Assembly (NCBI RefSeq): GCF_009746715.1
Contig: NZ_VRKW01000017.1
Coordinates: 1-64,000, forward strand
From: Ketobacter sp. MCCC 1A13808
GTDB lineage: Bacteria > Pseudomonadota > Gammaproteobacteria > Pseudomonadales > Ketobacteraceae
DNA length: 64,000 bases
Direction: 5' to 3'
The notes under the pieces are model-generated. The model saw only the letters and a program-made list of their open reading frames with translations, was not told the DNA's origin and ran no database searches. A program made the position numbers and the translations under genes. Shown piece after piece: positions 34,173-43,267 of the stretch (within the stretch, counting starts at the first letter, position 1; each line of letters begins with the position of its first letter).

Positions 34173-36626
34173 TTATAGTTCATCACCCTTCATCTGTGCA
34201 GAGTCATAGGAACTAACAGCGGGTAATGCCGCCGCTAGCTCAGGTCCAAACGGTTTCAATCCTATTATTAAAATAGGCATAATGAAAATATCGAAAACCA
34301 ATGCCAATACCATTGCAAGTGCCAATAACAGTCCAAACCAGACCTGAGCTGACATCAGTGACAGTAGAAGGACACAGAGACCCAAAACAAGACTCAGCGT
34401 CGTGATTATCAATGCCCTTCCTACTTCCTGAACCGCATTTACATAGGCTTGGCGGTAATTGCCTATTTTCTGAAATTCCAACCGAAAGCGGGTGACCAAA
34501 TGTATCGTGTCATCTACCGCGATACCCAATGCAATGGTCGCAATAAATAATTTGGTTGTATCGAGAACCACGCCGTACAACCCCATCAATCCCGCCACCA
34601 CAATAATGGGGCCCAAATTCGGGATCATACTCACTAACCCCATTTTTAATGACCCATAAATAACGGAAATAACGAGCGTTATCGCGATCACCGCAATAGT
34701 CAGACCTTCTATCTGACTGAAGTTTATATAAGTAAGCAATGTAATTAAAAGCGCCCCCATCCCAGACGTGGATTTTTCACTTTCAGTTAACCGGTGAGCA
34801 GCCAAGTATTCATTCATCTGCTGCTCAAACGACTGCAGCTCTGACGCATAAACCAGTTGCGCACGAATCTGAAGCAACGCTTTAGAGTAGTCTTCCGATA
34901 CGAATGAACGTAAGTCTTCTCCTCCGGAAATCTCATACACCAGCAGATATTGAGATATCAACTCACGGCTGTCCGGAATGCGATAGTAAGCCGGATCGTC
35001 GTTGTTCATGCTTTGATTGAGCTCTTTTACCAAATCAACAATGGATGTCGATTTTCTAACAAGAGGAAAATGGGTCTCCACTTCCGCTTGCAACCGCTCC
35101 AGTTCTTTCAAGAACTCCGGATTTTTAATACCGCCTTCTTTTTTTGTATCCAATAAAAAGGCCAGAGGATTCAGGCCTGTCATCGTATTATCGATTTTAA
35201 CCGCATCCACTTTCACCGGCACCCTATCGGTGAAGTCCATTAGCCAATTGGAGTCGACCCGAAGCTTACTGATACCCCAAAATGATACAGCTAAGACAAC
35301 CAGAAAAAGACTCATTAACTTCTTGCTGTTGTTCAGCGTGAATTGCGCGCATCCCGAAAGCAGATTATTCAGAGTCACAGGTGCCGGTTTTGCGGGTCGC
35401 CTGGTAGCGGGGGATTTCATAAACGAAAGGAAGAAGGTGAGCAACACGACCGATAGAAAGAAAGCAGAGAGCACACCAAAACTCATGTAAATACCAGCGT
35501 GAGCAACGGTTCTGATGGGCGTCAAGCTCATGGAAGCAAACCCCACCATGGTGGTAATACTGGTAAGCAAGCATGGTGTGCCCACCAGATACAGGGTCTC
35601 GTACAGTGCTTTTTCCCGATCTTCATAGCGTCGCGCCAGTATTAGAAATTCCGACGTGATGTGAACAGCATGGGCAATGCCCACGGCCATCAACAAAACC
35701 GGGGCAATGCCGAACCCCATATCCAGATGCCAGCCCATTGCTTCTATGAAAGCAACGGTCATTACGAATGAAAGGATAACAACACCGATGGGGGCGATGA
35801 CCGCAATGAGATTGCCCCGGAAGAAAACCCCCAGTATCACGGCAATAATAAGCAGACAAACCACCCCAAGCGAACCGAGTTCATCGACCAGAATTTCGTT
35901 ATACGCGGCATTCAACGGCACATCGCCAGACACGGAAAACGGGATATCGGCGTATTTCGGATTTTGGAGAATGTCTTCTAATACTGCATTGGAAACCATG
36001 GGGTAAAGATTATCCATGGCACTGCCCTTCTCGGGGTCGAATTGGATCTTTTCAAGGGGATCGGTACTGGTGCGGCTCATTTCAACCAGAATACCGCCCC
36101 AGGCGAGATCTTTGCTGTAGAGGTTGCCTTCGTATAACTTACGCTTTTTCAACGAGTTGGATAGCTCAAGCAAACGCTTCTGAGACAACGGCATTTCTTC
36201 GTCCAGGCTGCTGATAATCAGATCATCGCCATCCACCATCATCAGCTCTGCATTGGTGACACTCATAACCCGGCGCACAAACGGCACCTTGCTATCTATC
36301 TCCGCAGTGAGATCCTGTATTTTATTGACCAGCTCGCGGTTAAACACGCCGTGTTCATAGCCGGAAGCATCGTACATGAGGTAGATAATTTCATCCGATC
36401 CGAAGTTTTCCTGATGCACCTGATACGCCAAATAGGCGGGGTCAGACTCGTCAAAAAACGCTTCGAAACTATTGTCCGTGCGGACCTGCTGAGCAAGATA
36501 GGAACATCCGACTAAAATCAATAGGCTAACGGCACCCACCAGCCAGCGATTACGGTAGGACCAGGCTGCCAGTTTTGCAAAGGTAGTATTAAGTGAAGAG
36601 AACCAAGGTTTACGTGAAGACTGCAT
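34173..36626 (-). CDS. RND superfamily exporter, MMPL-like
   Basis: The 817-residue protein has two repeats, each with one helix, a large periplasmic loop and a block of helices. Sterol-sensing-like blocks are seen at about residues 230-420 (MAVGIAHAVHITSEFLILARRYEDR) and 620-800 (GIAVDDTIHLVTRFRLEF). Such proteins move lipids, hopanoids or pigments out of the inner membrane. It sits 72 bp upstream of the desaturase-like gene on the same strand, so they may be co-transcribed. No membrane-fusion partner is nearby. Confidence 0.85.
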   Translation of the reverse strand: MQSSRKPWFSSLNTTFAKLAAWSYRNRWLVGAVSLLILVGCSYLAQQVRTDNSFEAFFDESDPAYLAYQVHQENFGSDEIIYLMYDASGYEHGVFNRELVNKIQDLTAEIDSKVPFVRRVMSVTNAELMMVDGDDLIISSLDEEMPLSQKRLLELSNSLKKRKLYEGNLYSKDLAWGGILVEMSRTSTDPLEKIQFDPEKGSAMDNLYPMVSNAVLEDILQNPKYADIPFSVSGDVPLNAAYNEILVDELGSLGVVCLLIIAVILGVFFRGNLIAVIAPIGVVILSFVMTVAFIEAMGWHLDMGFGIAPVLLMAVGIAHAVHITSEFLILARRYEDREKALYETLYLVGTPCLLTSITTMVGFASMSLTPIRTVAHAGIYMSFGVLSAFFLSVVLLTFFLSFMKSPATRRPAKPAPVTLNNLLSGCAQFTLNNSKKLMSLFLVVLAVSFWGISKLRVDSNWLMDFTDRVPVKVDAVKIDNTMTGLNPLAFLLDTKKEGGIKNPEFLKELERLQAEVETHFPLVRKSTSIVDLVKELNQSMNNDDPAYYRIPDSRELISQYLLVYEISGGEDLRSFVSEDYSKALLQIRAQLVYASELQSFEQQMNEYLAAHRLTESEKSTSGMGALLITLLTYINFSQIEGLTIAVIAITLVISVIYGSLKMGLVSMIPNLGPIIVVAGLMGLYGVVLDTTKLFIATIALGIAVDDTIHLVTRFRLEFQKIGNYRQAYVNAVQEVGRALIITTLSLVLGLCVLLLSLMSAQVWFGLLLALAMVLALVFDIFIMPILIIGLKPFGPELAAALPAVSSYDSAQMKGDEL

Positions 36627-36965
36627 TCAACACCTAGAATTTATTTTTATGTGGTCGTCGAAGTGTTACTTTACCACGAATGCTTTTCCGCGTAATAATT
36701 GTTCAATCTATAAGTTTCGGTCTTTTACCAGGACCCATGAAGCGGATTGTCCCCGTTCAGGGCATGTGCACCGCCGCTGCACGACAGTCCCGTTTCAAAG
36801 CGCTTTCAGCTGCATCTGGACATTATTGCGCTCCTGTTGATCACAAAAATTGATTAGATTTTTTTTTATGCCATGCTACTAATATCGGCCAACGATTCGA
36901 TGAAGATTCGGTGACTCACGCAACTGGCTCCAGATCATTCAGAAAATAGCTCAAAAGGGGAAAAA
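36627..36965. other. Intergenic region between divergent operons
   Basis: This 339-bp gap lies between the MMPL-like exporter (minus) and the GTPase operon (plus), so it must hold both promoters. A T-rich stretch at 36858-36868 and a GGGG ribosome-binding site before 36966 are visible. No promoter with correct spacing, no tRNA and no coding frame with a ribosome-binding site could be supported. Confidence 0.5.
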
Positions 36966-37445
36966 ATGAGCAAGGAAACCGCCGTCCAGGAAAGCACACA
37001 GACTCAGACCCACGAAGCCCCAAAGCCCGCCGCGGCAGACGCTAGCCGTCAATTGCATGAAATACGGGATCTCCTGTTCGGGGAACAACTAAGGGCAACT
37101 CATCAACGCGCAGAAGAGCTCGAATATCGCCTGCAACAACAATTGCAGGATATGGCATCTGCCTTCAGCAGTGCATTAAAACAACTGCAGGACGACACCC
37201 AGCAGCGACTGGCAGAAATGAGTCAACGGCTTGAAGCTCTTGATGAAAAACACACCCAGCAAGCGAAAAACCTGGCGCAGGATATTACAACTCTGTCCGG
37301 TCAGGTGGCCGACAATCATCAGGAACTAGCTGATCAGCTTGCGGCCACGTCCAACGATCTGAAAAACAATAAAACCGATCGGAAAATGCTGGCAAATCTA
37401 CTCTCAAGCATGGCAAATAATTTAAGCGTTGATGAGCAGATTTAA
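36966..37445 (+). CDS. Coiled-coil protein, first gene of the GTPase/c-di-GMP operon
   Basis: The 159-residue protein is an almost continuous coiled coil after a disordered Ala/Pro-rich start. It carries RQLHEIRDLLFGEQ (near 30-45), which resembles LQQLILGPD at the same relative place in the next protein. It has no signal peptide and no membrane segment. It precedes the OmpA-like gene by 2 bp and likely scaffolds it or the GTPase. I do not recognise a named family. Confidence 0.7.
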   Translation: MSKETAVQESTQTQTHEAPKPAAADASRQLHEIRDLLFGEQLRATHQRAEELEYRLQQQLQDMASAFSSALKQLQDDTQQRLAEMSQRLEALDEKHTQQAKNLAQDITTLSGQVADNHQELADQLAATSNDLKNNKTDRKMLANLLSSMANNLSVDEQI

Positions 37446-37447
37446 CC

Positions 37448-39037
37448 ATGGCCGGAGTGAAAGACCCGCAGGTGCAAGGCTCTGCTGAAACCACTGCGCA
37501 GCCACTGGGTGATGATTTCGATCGTCTGCAACAATTAATTCTGGGACCGGATTACAGCCGCGCGCTTCGCTCTATCGCCGCGCAATCAGAAACCGACAGG
37601 GTAGCTGCGGTGGTTGCCGAAGCGATCCAGCAACGAGCGCAAACGGACCAGGGTGTGCAGCAGGCCATTGAGCCTGCTGTGACTGCCAGCTTGGATCAGA
37701 TGATCCAGAAGCAGCCACATCGAATCACCAATGTGCTCTACCCCATTATCGGCCCAGCCATTCGCAAGTCAGTTGCTGCTGCACTTGCGGAAATGATGAA
37801 TAACCTCAATGACATATTGAGCCAGAGCCTGAGCATGAAAGCCTGGTGGTGGCGTATAGCAGCATGGCGATCGGGCATCAGTTACGGCGAGTTTGCTTTA
37901 CTGAAAACTCTGCTTTATCAAGTGGACCAGGTGCTGTTAATTCATAAGGACACCGGCCTGCTGATTGCCGAAACCAATACCGAATCCGTCATCAGCGAAG
38001 ATACCGAATTAGTGACGTCCATGCTCACCGCCATCAATGATTTTGTTTCCGACTCATTCAAACAACCGGGCTCGCGAATTGAGAGCATTCGTTTTGGTGA
38101 ACACACGATTGAAATCATCGTCGGGCCAATGGCGGTGCTCGCAGCAAAAGTCAAAGGCAGTGTAACGCCGGCTCTGGTTAATAATTTGAATGAGACCCTG
38201 GAGGTCATTCATCAGCGCTTTTTCTCCGAGTTAGAGTACTTCGATGGCAATAAAACGCCCTTCACTGAAGCCCAGCCACTGCTCAGCACATGCCTGCTTC
38301 ACAAAGCCCAGGAAAAACCTCGTCGCAAACCCTGGCTCGCCTACGGGTTAGTTAGCTTATTGATCATCGGCTGCTGCCTGAAATTCGGCTACTGGTGGTA
38401 CGCAGAGCAGAAAAAAGCCGATATCGTGCAGGCCATTAAAAAGCAGCCGGACTACATTCTGATTAATCAAAGCCAAACCGGAAAACAGTTGAATTTCGTT
38501 CTATTACGGGACCCGGCAACCCCACCCCCCGAAGCGTTGCTGGCGGCCATGGACACGGCTCCCTGGCAGGTCGGCATCGAGGCCCATTCTGCGCCGTTGC
38601 ATCCCACTGCGATTCAGACCGCTCCCGAGCCGACGGCCGGCCAGCGCTGGCGCGAGCTGGTGGCGAAAGTACAATCCACCAGGCTGTATTTCAGCGTGGA
38701 CTCAAACCAATTATCCATTGAAGAAGCCAATAAAATTCCGCTACTGGTTAATTCGCTTGAAAGCATCGCCGAACTCGCTACTACGCTCGGAATCAAGCAC
38801 CACCAAATTGTCGTTACTGGATTTGCCGATCCTTCCGGCGACCCGACCGCCAACGCGGCCATCAGTCGCAACCGCGCTCAAGCGGTGGCCGACCTGCTGA
38901 CGACAAATGGACTCTCTGAAAACCTGATCACGGTTTGGGGAGTGGGTCACCTTAACGCTCTGGACATGCCCACCGAAGACCAGCGCATCGTAACGATCCA
39001 AATACTGAGTTCGGAACCCGCCTCATGGACACCCTGA
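37448..39037 (+). CDS. OmpA-domain protein with cytoplasmic-type N-terminal region
   Basis: This 529-residue protein has a long helical N-terminal region (1-285), one transmembrane helix (about 295-315, WLAYGLVSLLIIGCCLKFGYW), a small periplasmic domain and a C-terminal OmpA peptidoglycan-binding domain (about 400-525). The OmpA part shows VVTGFADPSGDPTANAAISRNRAQAVADLL in pieces. No signal peptide is present, so the first 290 residues probably stay in the cytoplasm where the GTPase could bind. Its 3' end overlaps the GTPase gene by 13 bp. Confidence 0.8.
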   Translation: MAGVKDPQVQGSAETTAQPLGDDFDRLQQLILGPDYSRALRSIAAQSETDRVAAVVAEAIQQRAQTDQGVQQAIEPAVTASLDQMIQKQPHRITNVLYPIIGPAIRKSVAAALAEMMNNLNDILSQSLSMKAWWWRIAAWRSGISYGEFALLKTLLYQVDQVLLIHKDTGLLIAETNTESVISEDTELVTSMLTAINDFVSDSFKQPGSRIESIRFGEHTIEIIVGPMAVLAAKVKGSVTPALVNNLNETLEVIHQRFFSELEYFDGNKTPFTEAQPLLSTCLLHKAQEKPRRKPWLAYGLVSLLIIGCCLKFGYWWYAEQKKADIVQAIKKQPDYILINQSQTGKQLNFVLLRDPATPPPEALLAAMDTAPWQVGIEAHSAPLHPTAIQTAPEPTAGQRWRELVAKVQSTRLYFSVDSNQLSIEEANKIPLLVNSLESIAELATTLGIKHHQIVVTGFADPSGDPTANAAISRNRAQAVADLLTTNGLSENLITVWGVGHLNALDMPTEDQRIVTIQILSSEPASWTP

Positions 39038-39549
39038 TCAGTAAGAAAATCTGTTTGCTCGGCTCGTTTTCAGTGGGTAAAACCAGCCTCACCAGGCAGT
39101 TTGTACACAGTATATTTAATGAAAAGTACCACACCACTATCGGCGTCAAAGTGGATAGTAAAATAATCCACTGCAATGACCAGGATATCAAACTCATTAT
39201 CTGGGACCTGGAAGGAAAAGACGAATTCAGTAGTCCGAGCCCATCCTATCTGAGAGGCGCTTCCGGCTACATACTGGTTGCCGACAGTACCCGTCCGCAA
39301 ACCTTTCAGACCCTGCTTGAGTTGCAGAAAATGGCAGTCGAACAGCTCGGCAATCAGCCGTTTATACTTCTCCTCAACAAGACCGACCTGGTGTCCGAAC
39401 AGCACCTGAAATTCGACGATTTACCCCCTGAAATAAAACAACACTGGACCGTCTTTGAAACCAGCGCAAGAACCGGTAAACACGTCGAGTTGGCTTTTAA
39501 GAAACTGACCACAATGATGATGGCTCCCAGCTTGGAACAAAAATCATGA
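39025..39549 (+). CDS. Rab/Ras-like small GTPase
   Basis: The 174-residue protein has all G boxes: G1 GSFSVGKTS (13-21), G2 Thr in HTTIG (near 38), G3 WDLEG (near 62), G4 NKTD (near 117) and G5 ETSAR (near 146). The position after G3 that is Gln in Ras/Rab is Lys here (LEGKDE), so intrinsic hydrolysis may be slow or need a partner. There is no C-terminal lipidation Cys. It overlaps both neighbours, which strongly couples it to the OmpA-like protein and the GGDEF-EAL enzyme. Confidence 0.85.
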   Translation: MDTLISKKICLLGSFSVGKTSLTRQFVHSIFNEKYHTTIGVKVDSKIIHCNDQDIKLIIWDLEGKDEFSSPSPSYLRGASGYILVADSTRPQTFQTLLELQKMAVEQLGNQPFILLLNKTDLVSEQHLKFDDLPPEIKQHWTVFETSARTGKHVELAFKKLTTMMMAPSLEQKS

Positions 39550-41696
39550 GTACCCTGTTGCCGGATGTCCTTTGCAAATTGAAAATTGCCGTATTGGAGT
39601 TTGAGCATGAACTTGGCTTCAAAGTTGTCGGCTCACTCCCGGATTGGTTTCAAGCGATGTTTCCGGATGATGGCGCGATGTGGTATGACCTGGCCAAGCG
39701 AAGCCCATTTCTGGAAAACTTTTTAGTAGATGCTCGGGCGCATTGGGAGCGTCATTCGGAATTACCGATCGATTCCGGCATCTGGTCAGAATACGATACC
39801 GGAGGCAACGAACACCAATTACAAGCAGTCGCATTGTCGCTTGGCGAAAAGCCGGTTTTAGTGATTACGGATATTAGCGACAGCTTTGCCGAGCAGCATC
39901 GCGTTTATCAACGCGCCCGCGATATTGCTTTGGAGAACGAGAAACTGATGCTGGAGCTGAATCGGCAGCAGCGAGAACTCCAATCGGTCATTGCCAACAA
40001 ACTCGCCAGCCCTGTTCCGCAGCCCAATCTTCAGGAAACCATTGAACACTACAGCTCCGCCATACTAATACACAACACCGACGGTCATTCGAATTTAATG
40101 AACCGCGCACTGCACAACATCTATTACCATGACAGTGAAAACAGCAGCCTGACTCACTCGGTGCTGGATACCTGGATAACCGAGGCACAGAATGCCTATC
40201 CCGAGCTTGAACTGGCAGTGGCCAATGGCGCTTACTGGGAAGGTGATTTCACCACAACCGATTTGAACGGCATTAAAAAACGCATCCGATTATCACTGGG
40301 CCCCATTAAAAGCAGCACCGGACAGGTCACTCAATACATCTGCATTGCCAATGACATCAGCACTATTTGCAGAAACACCCTGGAAGTAGAAGCGGCAAAC
40401 GAGCTGGATTTAACGACCCACTTACCCAACCGGCACTATTTCTGGAAGCAGATGACCAATCAGGTCGAGATCAGCGCCCTCAATCAAACGTCGTTCGCGC
40501 TGCTGTACATCGATCTGGATCATTTTAAACGGGTGAATGAAAGCCTGGGGCATCATGCCGGTGACTATTTACTAAGTACCTTCGCCGCTCGACTGAACAA
40601 TAATGTAAAGCAAGGCGATATTCTGGTGCACCTGGGTGGCGATGAATTTGCTGTCATTGCCAATGTAGACCACCGGCAAAAAGCCGAAACCATCGCGCGA
40701 CGCTTACTGGACGCCCTCGATCCTGTTATTACCATCGACAATACCCAGGTCACGCTATCCGCCACCATCGGTATTGCTTTTTTTCCTGATGACGGCAGCG
40801 ATGCCACCACCTTGATGAAGCATGCAGATCTGGCGATGTTTCACGCCAAAGAACTGGGGCGAAATCAGTATCAGCATTTTAATGCGCAAATCCATTCTCA
40901 ATTCTTAAATCGCCTGACCCTCGAAAACGACATCGACACGGCACTCAGCGAAGATCAATTCGAACTTTATTACCAACCCCAGGTTTGTCTGGGCCACGAG
41001 CCCTTTCTGCGGCTGGAGGCGCTGATACGCTGGCATCACCCTGAACATGGTTTGATTACGCCCGCTCACTTTATGCCAATAGCTGAAAAATCAGGACAGA
41101 TTATCGAAATCGGCGATTGGGTAACCCGCGAAGCCTGTCGCCAAGCTGTGATTTTTTCTGAAAAACAAATTAACGTGGTCGTGGCCATTAATGTTTCAGC
41201 CCACCAAGTGCGGCGATCCGACTTTGTTCCCAACGTATTGGCGGCACTCCACGCCTCTAGCCTACCGCCAAAGCATCTGGAATTGGAAATCACGGAGACG
41301 AGCTTTCTGGAAGATATGGAATCCGTTATTGCTACACTCACCGAATTGCGAGCGAAGGGAATCACTATTTCTATTGACGATTTCGGCTCCGGCTTCTCCT
41401 CTTTATCCTATTTAAAATCGTTGCCAGTTGATCACATCAAGCTGGATCAAGGTTTCGTCCGTGAGCTACCCAACCATGAGGAAAGCAAAGCCATCACGGT
41501 GTCGGTTATCCGACTTGCTCATGAACTTAATATGAAAGTTGTGGCGGAAGGCGTGGAAACCGAGGCGCAACTGCAATTTTTACGCGGCCAACAGTGCGAC
41601 TATGTGCAGGGTTTTTTATTCTTCAAACCGATGGCCGCGGGCCGTATTCCGGATCTATTCGACAGTATCCGTAACGCCAACATCAATTACCACTAG
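39546..41696 (+). CDS. PAS-GGDEF-EAL cyclic-di-GMP enzyme
   Basis: This 716-residue protein has a PAS-like N-terminal sensor and a second PAS near 165-280. The GGDEF domain has an intact active site (HLGGDEFAV near 367). The EAL domain has RLEALIRWHHPE (near 488), EITETSF and DDFGSGFSSLSYLKSL (near 600-620). Both halves look catalytically complete, so it may make or degrade c-di-GMP. The ATG overlaps the GTPase stop as ATGA. The operon suggests the GTPase state and a cell-wall-linked OmpA protein steer c-di-GMP. Confidence 0.9.
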   Translation: MSTLLPDVLCKLKIAVLEFEHELGFKVVGSLPDWFQAMFPDDGAMWYDLAKRSPFLENFLVDARAHWERHSELPIDSGIWSEYDTGGNEHQLQAVALSLGEKPVLVITDISDSFAEQHRVYQRARDIALENEKLMLELNRQQRELQSVIANKLASPVPQPNLQETIEHYSSAILIHNTDGHSNLMNRALHNIYYHDSENSSLTHSVLDTWITEAQNAYPELELAVANGAYWEGDFTTTDLNGIKKRIRLSLGPIKSSTGQVTQYICIANDISTICRNTLEVEAANELDLTTHLPNRHYFWKQMTNQVEISALNQTSFALLYIDLDHFKRVNESLGHHAGDYLLSTFAARLNNNVKQGDILVHLGGDEFAVIANVDHRQKAETIARRLLDALDPVITIDNTQVTLSATIGIAFFPDDGSDATTLMKHADLAMFHAKELGRNQYQHFNAQIHSQFLNRLTLENDIDTALSEDQFELYYQPQVCLGHEPFLRLEALIRWHHPEHGLITPAHFMPIAEKSGQIIEIGDWVTREACRQAVIFSEKQINVVVAINVSAHQVRRSDFVPNVLAALHASSLPPKHLELEITETSFLEDMESVIATLTELRAKGITISIDDFGSGFSSLSYLKSLPVDHIKLDQGFVRELPNHEESKAITVSVIRLAHELNMKVVAEGVETEAQLQFLRGQQCDYVQGFLFFKPMAAGRIPDLFDSIRNANINYH

Positions 41697-42334
41697 CAAT
41701 TTCTGCGCAACAACCACGCTGTTTCGGTCGCCTCGATTTTACCTTTCAAGCCGCCATCGACGGGTCGCGTTTGTGCCGCATGCAAATCATACTTATCTGC
41801 GTATTGGCGATTGATTTCTTCGGTGTCCAAAGAAAACGGGGGCCCGTCAAACGCGTCCTGATCGTATTCAAATGTAATCAACAATTGGGGTGCTGACGAG
41901 GTAATTTCAATCAAATGCGCTGAGTACTGCGCGCGCATGGCGGGCGGCAACGCCACCAGCGCTGCGCGATCATAAATGGCATCCACCGGCCCGAGCAGCG
42001 CTCCGGTCAACTCGAATATATCCCCCACAAACAGGTCCACATTATTGCTGTGAAAGCGTTTGAGATTACCCGCTTGCGACACTTGCGGTTGCACGCCCAG
42101 ATCCTCAAACAAAGCCATTATAGCCAGCTCACTTAGCTCAGCGCCTGCAACCTCATAGCCATTATCCAGCAACCATTTAATATCCAGCGTCTTTCCACAC
42201 AGAGGAACGAAAATACGCCCCCCCTTCTTTATCCCTAACGCAGACAAATGAGACTTCAGCAAGGTATTCACTTCATCCTGATGAAAGCCAATCTCACCTG
42301 CCCGCCACTTATTGTGCCAAAATTGCGTTTCCAT
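41693..42334 (-). CDS. tpm: Thiopurine S-methyltransferase (TPMT) family
   Basis: This 213-residue SAM-dependent methyltransferase is of usual bacterial length. It starts WHNKWRAGEIGFHQ, has the SAM loop FVPLCGKTLDIKWL (near 42-55) and AIYDRAALVALPPAMR (near 118-133). Bacterial TPMTs methylate selenium, tellurium or thiol compounds. It converges on the GGDEF-EAL gene with a 4-bp overlap and leaves no room for a terminator between them. Confidence 0.9.
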   Translation of the reverse strand: METQFWHNKWRAGEIGFHQDEVNTLLKSHLSALGIKKGGRIFVPLCGKTLDIKWLLDNGYEVAGAELSELAIMALFEDLGVQPQVSQAGNLKRFHSNNVDLFVGDIFELTGALLGPVDAIYDRAALVALPPAMRAQYSAHLIEITSSAPQLLITFEYDQDAFDGPPFSLDTEEINRQYADKYDLHAAQTRPVDGGLKGKIEATETAWLLRRNC

Positions 42335-42367
42335 TACGGCTCCGGTTCAAGAATTCCAAATTCGGAA

Positions 42368-42398
42368 TCGTACAGAGGATGCTTCACCCTCTGTACGA
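42368..42398. repeat. Perfect inverted repeat between tpm and the AsmA-like gene
   Basis: TCGTACAGAGG (42368-42378) pairs with CCTCTGTACGA (42388-42398), an 11-bp stem with a 9-base loop. It sits 8 bp after the AsmA-like stop. No T run follows on either strand, so it is either a weak or Rho-assisted terminator or an mRNA-stabilising hairpin. Confidence 0.6.
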
Positions 42399-42405
42399 GC
42401 ACTCA

Positions 42406-43173
42406 TCACTTAAACAACGATTTTATTTTATCAACGTCATCGTCACTGAGCTTTTCCTTGAGCTTTTTCTCAATGGCGTCTTTCGCTTTTTCTTTCGCTT
42501 CCGCTTCTGCATAATCCCGCACGGCTTCTTTTGCCTGCGCCAGCAGAGGTTCCATTGCAGCCGTTGCAAGCTGGCTCGGTGTCAGGCCATTATCAGCACT
42601 GCCCAGGTCCGTGAGCGCGACGGTGGGCAGTTTGATGTCGTTTTCTCCCAATTGAGGAGAGAGAAAATGGATATTACCACCACCAAAGGTGAACTTTTTC
42701 ACCGCCAGTCTAAAGTCACTGGGCACCTCATCCGATTGCTCCGCCGGTGCAGGCTCGGAAGCGCCAGATTTGGACCTTACGTTATTGAGCAGGGTCTGTA
42801 GATTGATATCCCGAATCCCGGCTTGCTCTGCCAACAATCGAATATCACCCACCAGCACCTCGTTAATAACCAGAACATCTTTGCCGACACTACCGATATC
42901 CAGCTCAATGGCAATCTCGCCCAGGTTCATCGCATCCGCATCGCTAAAACCTTCGGGGTTGGCGATGCCCAGCCCATACAATTCAGCTCGCCCCTCCGTC
43001 AGCCGGATTTTCACATCTTTCAGGGTCACTTCCGTTCCGATTACCCTGGTGCCCACGTCCTGAACAACCGATTTAACAATTCCGTCCAGATTTTTCAGGC
43101 CGAAATAAACCACTATGGCAACCACTACCAGGAGCGCTGCCAATACACCAAAAATAATCTTAATTGCTTTCAT
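42406..43173 (-). CDS. AsmA-like membrane-anchored periplasmic protein
   Basis: The 255-residue protein has an N-terminal transmembrane anchor (residues 5-27), then a beta-rich region resembling the N-terminal part of AsmA/DUF748 proteins (TEVTLKDVKIRLTEGRAELYGLGI, seen in pieces near 48-72). The C-terminal 60 residues are helical and charged. AsmA-like proteins work at the inner membrane in lipid or outer-membrane homeostasis, but most are longer. The function here is not known. Confidence 0.65.
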   Translation of the reverse strand: MKAIKIIFGVLAALLVVVAIVVYFGLKNLDGIVKSVVQDVGTRVIGTEVTLKDVKIRLTEGRAELYGLGIANPEGFSDADAMNLGEIAIELDIGSVGKDVLVINEVLVGDIRLLAEQAGIRDINLQTLLNNVRSKSGASEPAPAEQSDEVPSDFRLAVKKFTFGGGNIHFLSPQLGENDIKLPTVALTDLGSADNGLTPSQLATAAMEPLLAQAKEAVRDYAEAEAKEKAKDAIEKKLKEKLSDDDVDKIKSLFK

Positions 43174-43267
43174 ATTTAAACCTACGTTAGAAGTTAAACC
43201 CGGCCCGCCAGCGCGGGCTACTGCATATTTATCACAGATTGGTTGTTATGTGAAAAAGCCTGGTCTG

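Noticed and set aside
42368-42398. Terminator of the AsmA-like gene
   Set aside because: The stem is strong but there is no T run on either strand, so it is recorded only as an inverted repeat.
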